Positions 6,900 through 13,172 of a DNA stretch of 49,442 nucleotides are shown here, in pieces; position 1 is the first letter of the stretch, and every line of letters starts with the position of its first letter. Position numbers and translations under genes: made by a program. The stretch lies in IMG/VR virus record IMGVR_UViG_3300005338_000014, positions 1 to 49,442 of that record. One strand, given 5' to 3'. The stretch comes from a virus. Under the pieces are notes generated by a model. It saw only the letters and a program-made list of their open reading frames with translations. It did not search any database and was not told the origin of the DNA.

Positions 6900-7817
6900 T
6901 CAAAGCTCGTAGGAAAGCCGGCCGCTTTCGACGCGGCGCTGGATTTCCTTCTTTTTCCACGGTGTCAGCATGAGCGGCAGGATCGGCTCGTCGCGGGACG
7001 AGTAGCCCGGCCACTCGCCCGTAGTCAGGCATTGGTCGAAGAGATCGAGCGCCCGACGGTTCAGAAGTCGCGCCTCGTGGATGTCGCCTTCGTCGAGAGC
7101 GTAGATCTCGACGAGGTGCGGCGGCTTCTTCTCGATCACGATATGGACGAACTGCCGCTTCGCCTCGCCGAAAACGAGGTCGAGGATGTCGAGGCAATGC
7201 GCCGCCCATTGGAAATAGCCCCAGCGCGTCGCGGCCTTCTCGTAATCGTCGGGCTGGGCGCTGACGACGCCCTTGACGTCGGGGATGATTTCCATCGTGT
7301 CGGGCAGGATGTCGGGCCTGGTCAGCATCCAGCGCCCTGTCTTCGGATCGCGGGCCGCTATGGTCACCTCGGGCTTGCCGGACATGATGAGCGCGCTGGC
7401 GAGCGGATGCTTGTCGCACGCCTCGGCCATGGCGAGGGCGAGATCGAATTCGGATTGCTGGAGAATGTTCAGGCCGGCGTTACAGGCCGCTTTCCAGCCC
7501 TCCATCTCGTCCGCCCATTTGATGTGATGCTTCGGCGTGAAGCCGTCGGGCACGATGTGATATTCGGCCGGAACCATGCCTTTGTAGAGCAGGACGTCGT
7601 GGAGCAGATGGCCGAGCGCGAAATGCGACTTCGGCGTCGGTTCGACGCGGTCCGGATTGTGAATCGACTTCAGCCAATAATGGGCGCAGCTCTCCTGCTC
7701 GATCGTGACGAGCCCGGAGCCGTGGATCGAATGTTCCGGGCAGAGCTCGCGGCCGTGATAATCGGCGTTGGAGATGTCGGGATAGGCGCCGGGGGCGGTT
7801 ATCAGCGGGGCGGTCAT
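6900..7817 (-). CDS. RecE-like PD-(D/E)XK exonuclease (DUF3799 type)
   Basis: 305 residues. Begins with ITAPGAYPDISNADYHGREL, typical of the exodeoxyribonuclease VIII C-terminal domain family. GHLLHDVLL at 69-77 is the conserved helix; the nuclease core is Glu150, RPDIL at 167-171 and PDVKG at 179-183 (the D and DxK of PD-(D/E)XK), followed by the helix YFQWAAHCLDI. The enzyme would resect 5' ends of double-stranded DNA and hand 3' tails to an annealing protein, here probably the product of 5080-6249. Start overlaps the preceding stop by ATGA. Confidence 0.8.
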   Translation of the reverse strand: MTAPLITAPGAYPDISNADYHGRELCPEHSIHGSGLVTIEQESCAHYWLKSIHNPDRVEPTPKSHFALGHLLHDVLLYKGMVPAEYHIVPDGFTPKHHIKWADEMEGWKAACNAGLNILQQSEFDLALAMAEACDKHPLASALIMSGKPEVTIAARDPKTGRWMLTRPDILPDTMEIIPDVKGVVSAQPDDYEKAATRWGYFQWAAHCLDILDLVFGEAKRQFVHIVIEKKPPHLVEIYALDEGDIHEARLLNRRALDLFDQCLTTGEWPGYSSRDEPILPLMLTPWKKKEIQRRVESGRLSYEL

Positions 7818-8071
7818 GCGGGGACCTTTCGCGGACAGCCTTGCAAATAGTCGATCAGCCCCCAGCCCTTCCGGTCAAGGTCGTCGGCAACGTAGAGGAG
7901 CTGCAGGCCCCAGCCGGGCCCGCCGTCGGGGAACATCGCCGCGCCGATGCGATTCAGCGCCTCGGCTTCGTCTAGGGAGTTCATGTCAAGGAAGGCGGCC
8001 GCGAGTTCCTCGGGCGAAACCTCAACTTCAAGAGTGCGCCGAACGACGCCAGTTCGGACGGTCTCAACCAC
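7814..8071 (-). CDS. hypothetical protein
   Basis: 85 residues from GTG 8071 (VVETVRTGVVRRTLEVEV), chosen because further upstream the frame is only shadow of the preceding gene. It contains LEVEVSPEELAAAFLDMNS and ends WGLIDYLQGCPRKVPA. Overlaps the upstream gene by 8 bases and the exonuclease start by ATGA. No family recognised; it may be a small accessory to the recombination genes. Confidence 0.5.
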   Translation of the reverse strand: MVETVRTGVVRRTLEVEVSPEELAAAFLDMNSLDEAEALNRIGAAMFPDGGPGWGLQLLYVADDLDRKGWGLIDYLQGCPRKVPA

Positions 8072-8423
8072 GGCCCACCCCGCATTGGTCGAGCACCGCA
8101 TTGCCATCGAGAATGCAGATCGGGTCGGCATAGTGGTCCTGGACCCGCTGGGGCAGAATCTCGCCGGGGGTATGGACCCACTGCGGAGCCTTGCGCCGGA
8201 TCGCGTAGATGTGGACCTTCGTCGCGCCGTCTTCGTCGGTCTCACCGATCGCCAGACAGTCCTTGTGGAAGCATCGAACCTGGCCGGCGCGGAGGGCCTC
8301 CTGCAGGTCGGCGGCATCGCCGATGTCCAAGGGATAGGTGCGGCCCTCGACGAGGCGGAAAGCGCGGTAGCTGAACGCGCTGTACCTTTCCGGCCGGGGC
8401 TGGCGAGCGACGAGGCTCGTCAT
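8064..8423 (-). CDS. hypothetical protein
   Basis: 119 residues (MTSLVARQPRPERYSAFSYR). Contains EGRTYPLDIGDAADLQEA and ATKVHIYAIRRKAPQWV, consistent with a small mixed alpha/beta domain. It directly follows the acyl carrier protein gene with an ATGA overlap. No known fold recognised. Whether it works with the carrier protein cannot be told. Confidence 0.55.
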   Translation of the reverse strand: MTSLVARQPRPERYSAFSYRAFRLVEGRTYPLDIGDAADLQEALRAGQVRCFHKDCLAIGETDEDGATKVHIYAIRRKAPQWVHTPGEILPQRVQDHYADPICILDGNAVLDQCGVGRG

Positions 8424-8680
8424 GCCCCGCCAACCTTCCGCCGCACCAGCGCGATCACCTCGCCGACGGTCTCGACCGCATCGACATCGGCATCACCGAA
8501 CTCGATCCCGAAGGCGTTTTCGAGGTTGACCGCGAGCCGGACCAGATCGAGCGAGTCGGCGTCGAGGCCGCCGTCGGCATGCCGTCCGCGCAGACCGGTG
8601 ACGTAGGTGAACGCCTTGGTGCCGAACTGCCCGGCGATCAGGGCTTCGACCTCGGGAGCGAGGGTGTCGCGGTCAGCCAT
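8420..8680 (-). CDS. acpP: acyl carrier protein
   Basis: 86 residues from ATG 8680; this start is preferred over the ATG at 8686 because GGGGA is better spaced. The centre reads GGLDADSLDLVRLAVNLENA, with Ser43 of the DSL motif being the 4'-phosphopantetheine attachment site, followed by FGIEFGDADVDAVETVGEVI, the acidic helix II and helix III pattern of acyl carrier proteins. The host phosphopantetheinyl transferase would have to activate it. No fatty-acid or peptide synthase gene is nearby, so it may redirect host acyl metabolism, serve as an acyl donor, or act as an unmodified partner. Confidence 0.8.
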   Translation of the reverse strand: MADRDTLAPEVEALIAGQFGTKAFTYVTGLRGRHADGGLDADSLDLVRLAVNLENAFGIEFGDADVDAVETVGEVIALVRRKVGGA

Positions 8681-8942
8681 CGTCATGTCCCCGAAGACGA
8701 GAGGCGAGGGCGGAGAAGGTGGAGGGCTCCTCGAACAGCGCGTCGCCGACGCCGCGGTGAAGGCTGTTCCAATCCCTGAAGGCGGGATAATCGTAGAGGC
8801 TGCTGTCGTCGTGGATGAGGCGGACAAAGCGAGTGATCGCGCAGCCGCAGTCGGACTCGTCAAGCGAGCGCGGATCGAACGTGGCCCCCGGCTCCTGCCG
8901 CTCCACCCAATCGAGGAACTGGTCTTTTAGGGACTTCGACAT
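8673..8942 (-). CDS. hypothetical protein
   Basis: 89 residues from ATG 8942 (MSKSLKDQFLDWVERQEPG). Contains ESDCGCAITRFVRLIHDDSS, which could be a small metal or redox site, and ends ASRLRGHDDG. It overlaps the acyl carrier protein by 8 bases and is therefore translationally coupled to it. No family recognised. Confidence 0.55.
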   Translation of the reverse strand: MSKSLKDQFLDWVERQEPGATFDPRSLDESDCGCAITRFVRLIHDDSSLYDYPAFRDWNSLHRGVGDALFEEPSTFSALASRLRGHDDG

Positions 8943-9040
8943 CAAAGCCCCCCGAACAGCGCCGGCAGCGCGAAGATGAACGCGAAGAGGAAGAGGGCCT
9001 CGACGAGTACTGGGCCCTGGCCGGGGAGGCGCCGGGTCAC
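8942..9040 (-). CDS. very small membrane protein
   Basis: 32 residues from GTG 9040: VTRRLPGQGPVLVEALFL followed by FAFIFALPALFGGL. One membrane helix covers about residues 11-30, with a basic N-terminus. It is coupled to the gene upstream by GTGA. Function unknown; small early membrane proteins of phages often affect the host envelope or exclusion, but nothing here proves it. Confidence 0.5.
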   Translation of the reverse strand: MTRRLPGQGPVLVEALFLFAFIFALPALFGGL

Positions 9041-9207
9041 AGCGCGGCCGCCAGGATCAGGGCGAGCGCGATGCCGAGCGGGAGCAGCGAGCGATCGAGA
9101 TCGTCGCGGCGGCGCCAGCGTGCGCTGACGATGCCCGGCAGAGCCGCGAGCCTCCGCCGCTGTTCGGCAAGCAGGCTGTTTGCCTTGAGGGCTTTGGGCT
9201 CCGTCAT
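9037..9207 (-). CDS. small membrane-anchored protein
   Basis: 56 residues from ATG 9207 (MTEPKALKANSLLAEQRRRL). A basic helical N-terminal half is followed by one C-terminal membrane helix (LLPLGIALALILAAAL), so it looks tail-anchored in the inner membrane with the basic part in the cytoplasm. It forms a pair with the 32-residue membrane protein downstream, overlapping by GTGA. Confidence 0.5.
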   Translation of the reverse strand: MTEPKALKANSLLAEQRRRLAALPGIVSARWRRRDDLDRSLLPLGIALALILAAAL

Positions 9208-9698
9208 TTGGGCGATGCCTTCGGCCCGGGCTGGCGCTGCTTCGCAGTGGAACCACCTTCGGCGTCTCCAGCAGAGCCGCCATCCCTATCGCGGGCGGAT
9301 TGAGCGCGGTTCCCGCATTCCTCCGCCTCAAGCATCTCGAAAGTCGGGTCCCTGAAAGACCAGTAGCAGCCGTCTCCGCACGGCCTGCGCTGCCAAGTCT
9401 GGCAGTATCCGCAGCGGCGCAGAGGGCGGGTTTCCGGCAGGCCCCGGTGAGGCACCACGGCCTCTATCCAATCAGCGATGGCCTCAGCCTCTTTCGCCCG
9501 CGCGTTGGCCTTGATGCCACGGTCGCCCGAGGCCATCGAACGCAGCCATTCAACAGGCGACACACCGCCGCCAAGCTCAGGCATGGCAACGCGCGAGGGA
9601 TGCGACTCTGCGAAGACGGCCCCTTGGCCGGCTGAGGCCGAAGGCTCGCAGCCCGGTCCGCTTGCGGACGCGCCCTGATCTTTGCCGGTCCCGCTCAC
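9204..9698 (-). CDS. hypothetical protein with Cys cluster
   Basis: 164 residues from GTG 9698, which overlaps the previous stop (GTGA). The longer frame upstream is arginine-rich shadow. A helical segment KANARAKEAEAIADWIEAVV is followed by CGYCQTWQRRPCGDGCYW, a likely zinc knuckle. N- and C-terminal parts are low complexity. No family assignment. Confidence 0.55.
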   Translation of the reverse strand: MSGTGKDQGASASGPGCEPSASAGQGAVFAESHPSRVAMPELGGGVSPVEWLRSMASGDRGIKANARAKEAEAIADWIEAVVPHRGLPETRPLRRCGYCQTWQRRPCGDGCYWSFRDPTFEMLEAEECGNRAQSARDRDGGSAGDAEGGSTAKQRQPGPKASPK

Positions 9699-10003
9699 TG
9701 TCCTTGAGCCTTGGCAAGGGCGGCGTCGGCTTGAGCGCGAAGCTCTATCCCGAGAGGATTTTTCACGAGCGACGCCGCCCCAATGTTTTGGCGAAGGGCC
9801 GCCAGCGCTTCGTAGAGATCGGGCGCGGCGGCGATCAGGCGGGCGTTGGCTTCGCGCTCTGCGATAGGATGCTCGCCGCCATGGCGCGGCACCCACGCAC
9901 TAGCGATCTGGTGGCCGCCGACCGAGATGTTGCCGCTATCGGCATCAGCCTCCCAAGGCCCCTTCGTCCATCCCCGCTCAGATGTGTTGAGGGGCGTCGT
10001 CAT
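9695..10003 (-). CDS. Ead/Ea22-like phage protein
   Basis: 102 residues. Carries the family signature TKGPWEADADSGNISVGG followed by NARLIAAAPDLYEALAAL. Accessory early protein of unknown biochemical role, common in temperate phages. A second, more distant member is at 341-766, so the operon holds two versions. Overlaps both neighbours by four bases. Confidence 0.7.
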   Translation of the reverse strand: MTTPLNTSERGWTKGPWEADADSGNISVGGHQIASAWVPRHGGEHPIAEREANARLIAAAPDLYEALAALRQNIGAASLVKNPLGIELRAQADAALAKAQGQ

Positions 10004-10281
10004 GCCGCCGACCTCACCGGCCTGCGGGCCCGCTCGATCTCAGCCAGCTTCTCGATCGCTTCGGAGTCGCCGAGGGCGGCGAGCGCGAGCAGCAGATGGA
10101 AGGCCTCGGTCCGGTGCGCCGCAGCTTTCGCCATCAGCGGCAGCGGGCCGCGCGGCAGGTCCTGGTCGCGCTCAATCCGGGTCTCCAGCTCGTCGGCGCG
10201 CGCGACCGCGGCGTTGTGGAGCCGGGCAAGCGTCGCCCGGGCGTCGTCGGCGAGCGGGTGGGTGGAGAGGGGGCGCGTCAT
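10000..10281 (-). CDS. helical hypothetical protein
   Basis: 93 residues (MTRPLSTHPLADDARATLAR). Nearly all helical, Ala/Leu/Arg-rich (EAFHLLLALAALGDSEAI), so it may be a small helical bundle or a partner protein. ATGA overlap with the first gene of the operon. No family recognised. Confidence 0.5.
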   Translation of the reverse strand: MTRPLSTHPLADDARATLARLHNAAVARADELETRIERDQDLPRGPLPLMAKAAAHRTEAFHLLLALAALGDSEAIEKLAEIERARRPVRSAA

Positions 10282-10454
10282 CGGGTCCTGACCGCCTTGC
10301 TCTCGGGGCGGGGAAGGGTGCCGAGCGTGTGGCTCGCCGGCACCTTGAAGACCAGGCCATTGCCGGGCCCGCTGCCGGGCTTCCGGTTTGCGCGCTTGAG
10401 ATGGCGCGCCGCTATCTTCGCCGCGAGCCCGAGCAGGTGTTGATAATGCGACAT
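10278..10454 (-). CDS. first gene of the leftward early operon, small basic protein
   Basis: 58 residues from ATG 10454 (MSHYQHLLGLAAKIAARHLK), strongly basic (ANRKPGSGPGNGLVFKV). The ribosome binding site GGGGAG is five bases upstream and forms the right arm of a CTCCCC-TTCAC-GGGGAG hairpin (10476-10460). It is the first gene after the operator-controlled promoter at 10478-10506. Being basic and first expressed, it might bind nucleic acid, but this is a guess. Confidence 0.55.
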   Translation of the reverse strand: MSHYQHLLGLAAKIAARHLKRANRKPGSGPGNGLVFKVPASHTLGTLPRPESKAVRTR

Positions 10455-10477
10455 TCGATCTCCCCGTGAAGGGGAGG

Positions 10478-10506
10478 TCTATACCGATGCGGTATTTTTA
10501 TGGCAA
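10478..10506 (-). promoter_or_regulatory. leftward early promoter
   Basis: Reading on the minus strand: TTGCCA (10506-10501), a 17-base spacer and TATAGA (10483-10478), a near-consensus sigma70-type promoter with optimal spacing. The palindrome ATACCGATGCGGTAT sits between and partly over the -10, so repressor binding should block polymerase. Transcription would start near 10471, giving a leader of about 17 bases ahead of the gene at 10454. Confidence 0.75.
10481..10495. promoter_or_regulatory. operator 1 (leftward promoter)
   Basis: ATACCGATGCGGTAT, a perfect six-base inverted repeat around ATG. It shares the core ATACC-N5-GGTAT with the sites at 10515 and 11722. It covers the spacer and -10 of the leftward early promoter, the expected place for a CI/Cro-type operator. 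Confidence 0.75.
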
Positions 10507-10514
10507 GCGGAAAA

Positions 10515-10529
10515 ATACCAGAGCGGTAT
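10515..10529. promoter_or_regulatory. operator 2 (upstream of leftward promoter)
   Basis: ATACCAGAGCGGTAT, a five-base inverted repeat around AGAGC, starting 34 bp from operator 1, about three helical turns, so dimers on the two sites could touch. Its last base is the first base of the stop anticodon triplet of the gene at 10529-10999, showing how tightly it is packed. Confidence 0.7.
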
Positions 10530-10999
10530 CAGCCGGGATGAGCGACAGCCGACGGGCATTCGCGCTGGAGCCGGTCGAGGGCCGTTCCAGCAGTGGCCAT
10601 GGAAAAGGTCAGGTCGACGAAATCGCCTTGGTAAGTCGTCAGTCTAACAACCAAACGTTGAGACTGGCGCATCCAGATAATTACATCCTCGGCGTGCTCG
10701 GTTGCCGCCATCGCGTCTCGGTAATGCCATAAGCGGTGCATTGGCGTGCTGTGGTCAAAGCGCAGAATAACCTCGCGCTGATCGAAGTTGCCCAAGAACC
10801 TCGGCCCTTTTACGACCATTAGATAATAGCCGTGACCTCGCACCGATTGACACCCTATCAGGAGTTCGCCGTCCCCCTCCTTCATCGTTAAGGTGACGAG
10901 GCCCGAATCAGTAATCGGGTCGACGCTGCGCTCCAATTCCCAAGTCGGCAACGTAGCGGCTTGCGCGATGAGGAACGCGGTGAGGTGACCAATGGCCAT
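10529..10999 (-). CDS. hypothetical protein expressed with the repressor
   Basis: 156 residues (MAIGHLTAFLIAQAATLPTW). The first 16 residues are hydrophobic and could be a signal peptide or membrane anchor. The rest is beta-rich with LVTLTMKEGDGELLIGCQS, YLMVVKGPRFLG and LVVRLTTYQGDFVDLTFSM, recalling the VasI-like beta-sandwich pattern seen in some secretion-associated and prophage proteins, a weak resemblance. It lies three bases after the repressor gene on the same strand and is probably expressed in lysogens, making it a candidate for superinfection exclusion or lysogenic conversion. Confidence 0.6.
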   Translation of the reverse strand: MAIGHLTAFLIAQAATLPTWELERSVDPITDSGLVTLTMKEGDGELLIGCQSVRGHGYYLMVVKGPRFLGNFDQREVILRFDHSTPMHRLWHYRDAMAATEHAEDVIIWMRQSQRLVVRLTTYQGDFVDLTFSMATAGTALDRLQRECPSAVAHPG

Positions 11000-11002
11000 C
11001 GT

Positions 11003-11659
11003 TCATTCCGGCCGGTGAGATGCCACGACCACCGCCGCGATGCGAGTCTCAACAATCCCTTCCTCTGGCTCGGTCAAGCTGATCGAAGCGTGGGAGGGGT
11101 TAGTCGATCGGGGCACTGCCCAAAGGCGACCGCCCTCGTCTTCCGCTAGCTCCTTGACGGTCGCCTCATATAGGCCCTCGGCGTTCTTCCTCACCACGAC
11201 CACGCGCTTGCCTGGAGCGATCTCTGTGTGGCCGAAGACCGACACACACTCGACGATCGTGCCGTCCGGGTAAAGTTCGTTCATGCTGTCGCCCTCGATC
11301 TTGAGGCCGAACCGCATTGATATGTCAGCGTTGACATCGGGGCGGCCCGTGAACGACGCCCACTCTTCCTCCGGATCCTCAACTGCCACCTTCCAGCGGC
11401 CGGCGGCGATCTTGCCTTTGCAGTAGAGCGTAGGTCCGAGGGGTGTTGGCATAGCAGAATCCTTTGTCAACAGGGCGCCGGGCTCCACCCCCAAAGCATC
11501 GGCGATTTGGAACAGCATCGAGATATTGAGGTTCCGCTTGCCAGATTCCCATCTCTGGACTGTTGGCTGCTCCACCTTAAGTCGCTCGGCCAGCTGTCCT
11601 TGGGTCAGGCCTTGCCGCTGACGAACTGCGGCAATGTTGTTTGCATACCCCATCGGCAT
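11003..11659 (-). CDS. CI/LexA-type repressor (HTH plus S24 peptidase domain)
   Basis: 218 residues from ATG 11659 (MPMGYANNIAAVRQRQGLTQ); residues further upstream would read through the operator and are excluded. An XRE helix-turn-helix spans about 8-62 (LTQGQLAERLKVEQPTVQRW). The S24 domain has a probable Ala-Gly cleavage point in KIAAGRW (about 86-87), nucleophile Ser125 in GDSMNELYPDG and general base Lys169 in ATVKEL. It should bind the ATACC-N5-GGTAT operators and be inactivated by RecA-stimulated self-cleavage after DNA damage. Divergent from the Cro-like gene. Confidence 0.85.
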   Translation of the reverse strand: MPMGYANNIAAVRQRQGLTQGQLAERLKVEQPTVQRWESGKRNLNISMLFQIADALGVEPGALLTKDSAMPTPLGPTLYCKGKIAAGRWKVAVEDPEEEWASFTGRPDVNADISMRFGLKIEGDSMNELYPDGTIVECVSVFGHTEIAPGKRVVVVRKNAEGLYEATVKELAEDEGGRLWAVPRSTNPSHASISLTEPEEGIVETRIAAVVVASHRPE

Positions 11660-11709
11660 ATTGTGGCGGAGCGCGACCGACCACGGAACGGCCACAGCGG
11701 AATAATCGC

Positions 11710-11739
11710 TTGCGTTTGAAAATACCGTAGCGGTATAGA
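11710..11739 (+). promoter_or_regulatory. rightward promoter for the Cro-like gene
   Basis: TTGCGT (11710-11715), an 18-base spacer and TATAGA (11734-11739). The spacer holds the third operator, and the stretch AAAATACCG-N3-CGGTATAGAC is the same as in the leftward promoter, so the two promoters are built alike. Predicted start is about 11746, one or two bases before the ATG at 11748, implying an almost leaderless message. Confidence 0.7.
11722..11736. promoter_or_regulatory. operator 3 (rightward promoter)
   Basis: ATACCGTAGCGGTAT, a six-base inverted repeat around TAG, the same core as operators 1 and 2. It overlaps the rightward -10 and lies 63 bp upstream of the repressor start, so it can control both the Cro-like gene and possibly the repressor itself. 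Confidence 0.75.
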
Positions 11740-11747
11740 CAGCGGCC

Positions 11748-11996
11748 ATGGACGCCTACGCCACCGCGCTGAAGAACTGGCTCGCCGAGCCGGATCGGAC
11801 CCAAGAGGGTCTCGCCGAGAAGGTCGGTGTGACCCAGCCGTCGATGCACCGGTACGCGACCGGCGAACGGTTTCCGGAGCGCGACGTTGCCGAAAGGATC
11901 GATGTCGAGACCGGAGGCGCGGTCGGACTGGCCATCTGGCAGCAAGTCGCGATGGCCCGGCTCGGCATCGGCGATGCGCCGGCCGAGGCGGCATAG
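11748..11996 (+). CDS. Cro-like HTH protein
   Basis: 82 residues (MDAYATALKNWLAEPDRTQE). Helix-turn-helix of the XRE/Cro kind: TQEGLAEKVGVTQPSMHRYA (about 18-37) followed by ERFPERDVAERIDVETGG. It diverges from the repressor, has an operator in its promoter, and has no Shine-Dalgarno sequence, consistent with leaderless translation. Expected role is the antagonist of the repressor that favours lytic development. Confidence 0.75.
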   Translation: MDAYATALKNWLAEPDRTQEGLAEKVGVTQPSMHRYATGERFPERDVAERIDVETGGAVGLAIWQQVAMARLGIGDAPAEAA

Positions 11997-12097
11997 ATGA
12001 CCGTCTCCACATCTTCGCCGCCGGCGCTCCTCCCTGGCCGGCGGCGGGCCCGAAGAGGCGGGGCGGGGGGTTTCTGTCCCGCCTCCGGAGGTCTCGC

Positions 12098-12337
12098 ATG
12101 ATGGAGGTTTTGCCCGCCATCGCCCTGGTGCTCGCCGCCGGCGCGCTCGTCTTCATGGCCGGCTGGTCGGCGCGCGGCCTGTATAACGCCCGGCCAGGCG
12201 ACGAACTGCGGAACTGGGCCCCGGTCCTCGGCACCGCCGATAAAGCAGTGATCGATGAGTCGATCATTCGAGCCTCGTGTCGGCTCTACGTGCCTGAGCC
12301 GCACGGACCTGGTCTGCGACATCGGAGAGCCCGATGA
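12098..12337 (+). CDS. small membrane protein
   Basis: 79 residues from ATG 12098 behind GGAGGT. One N-terminal membrane helix (LPAIALVLAAGALVFMAGW) is followed by a hydrophilic tail (RGLYNARPGDELRNWAP). The last ~25 codons lie opposite the minus-strand gene at 12264-12545, and there the residue use is poor (GPGLRHRRAR), so the natural end may be shorter or changed. Function unknown. The ~100 bases before it carry a GC-rich inverted repeat (GAGGCGGG/CCCGCCTC, about 12054-12085) and no convincing gene. Confidence 0.55.
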   Translation: MMEVLPAIALVLAAGALVFMAGWSARGLYNARPGDELRNWAPVLGTADKAVIDESIIRASCRLYVPEPHGPGLRHRRAR

Positions 12338-12545
12338 TCTTGGCCCAGATATCCCGCATCGCCTCGTGCGCGGCGTTGACGACCTCAGGGCCGCCGAAGC
12401 CGGGCGCGTGGCCGGCCAGCACGTCGGGGAATCGCTCGAGCCATATTCTGGCCCGGTGCCGGGCGTCGGCGCCATCGGTGGTAAGGGCCTCGGTGAGCAG
12501 CATCTCGATTGCCATGAGGCGGCCGCGCAGCTCGGCGTCGTCCAT
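12264..12545 (-). CDS. hypothetical protein on the opposite strand
   Basis: 93 residues (MDDAELRGRLMAIEMLLTEA), AAGGA eight bases upstream of ATG 12545. Helical and acidic with a conserved-looking core RIWLERFPDVLAGHAPGFGG and ends AQARRADTRLE. It is the only leftward gene inside the rightward block and its end overlaps the end of the membrane-protein gene by 74 bp, so the two messages would be antisense to each other. Confidence 0.6.
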   Translation of the reverse strand: MDDAELRGRLMAIEMLLTEALTTDGADARHRARIWLERFPDVLAGHAPGFGGPEVVNAAHEAMRDIWAKIIGLSDVADQVRAAQARRADTRLE

Positions 12546-12669
12546 CGGGGGATTCCTTCGTTCGGTTGGTCACGCTCCGAACGATAGCGCGGCGGGAGGG
12601 ATTTCGTCCCGAGATTTCTTCCGTCGCGCGTCGATCCTCCGTCCATGTGGTGGGGAGGGCCGATAGGCG

Positions 12670-13122
12670 ATGGCCGATGCGCGTGTCCGCCCGCCCGTTG
12701 AGCCGCTGACGGAGCAGGACGCCCGCCATCTCTTGGCGGCCGGTCTCCTTCGCCCGTGTCACGATGCCGGCCCGACCCGCGTCGCGCTGCGCATCGGGTG
12801 CGACGAAAAGACGATCCGCAAGGCTCGCGACAAGGAGACGACGCTCCGGCTCGACTTCGCCTGGAACGCGCTGCTCGCAAGCCCGGGCGCACTCGATGCC
12901 CTCGCCGCTCATTTCGGCTTTCGTCTCGCGCCGCTGGAGGCCGAGCGCTCGCCCGACCTCTCGCTTCCCTGCATCGTGACGCGCTTCCAACTGGAGCTGT
13001 CGATCGCGCTCGAGGACGGCCGGCTGGACGCGAGCGAATTGCTGAAGATGCGGCCGGCGATCGAGGCGCTCGGCGCCGTCGTCGACGACCTGCGCGAGCG
13101 GTTGAAGGTGAGGGTCGCGTGA
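12670..13122 (+). CDS. HTH regulatory protein
   Basis: 150 residues (MADARVRPPVEPLTEQDARH). A probable DNA-binding helix-turn-helix is RVALRIGCDEKTIRKARDKE (about 37-56), followed by TLRLDFAWNALLASPGALDA and LAAHFGFRLAPLEA. The layout recalls phage CII-like or regulatory HTH proteins that open the rightward early operon. The C-terminal half is helical and could oligomerise. Exact role not known. Confidence 0.6.
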   Translation: MADARVRPPVEPLTEQDARHLLAAGLLRPCHDAGPTRVALRIGCDEKTIRKARDKETTLRLDFAWNALLASPGALDALAAHFGFRLAPLEAERSPDLSLPCIVTRFQLELSIALEDGRLDASELLKMRPAIEALGAVVDDLRERLKVRVA

Positions 13123-13172
13123 CGGTCCAAATCGTCATCGGAGACGCGCTGGCCGGAGGCTCACATGCCTAG
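13119..13172 (+). pseudogene. 17-codon remnant of a DNA methylase start
   Basis: GTG 13119 opens MTVQIVIGDALAGGSHA and stops. The first 11 codons match the true methylase start 550 bp downstream, MTVNIIVGDAL, and the GTGA overlap with the previous gene is what one expects of an original gene junction. The HNH gene begins inside this remnant. I read it as the old methylase N-terminus left behind when the HNH gene moved in. Confidence 0.6.

Noticed and set aside
11660-11749. Longer repressor start at 11749
   Set aside because: The extra residues would be translated from the operator and promoter DNA; the helix-turn-helix domain begins normally from the ATG at 11659.
11997-12101. 34-codon frame between the Cro-like and membrane-protein genes
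   Set aside because: Starts right after the Cro-like stop but is only Pro/Arg/Gly-rich sequence without ribosome site; the GC-rich inverted repeat explains it better.
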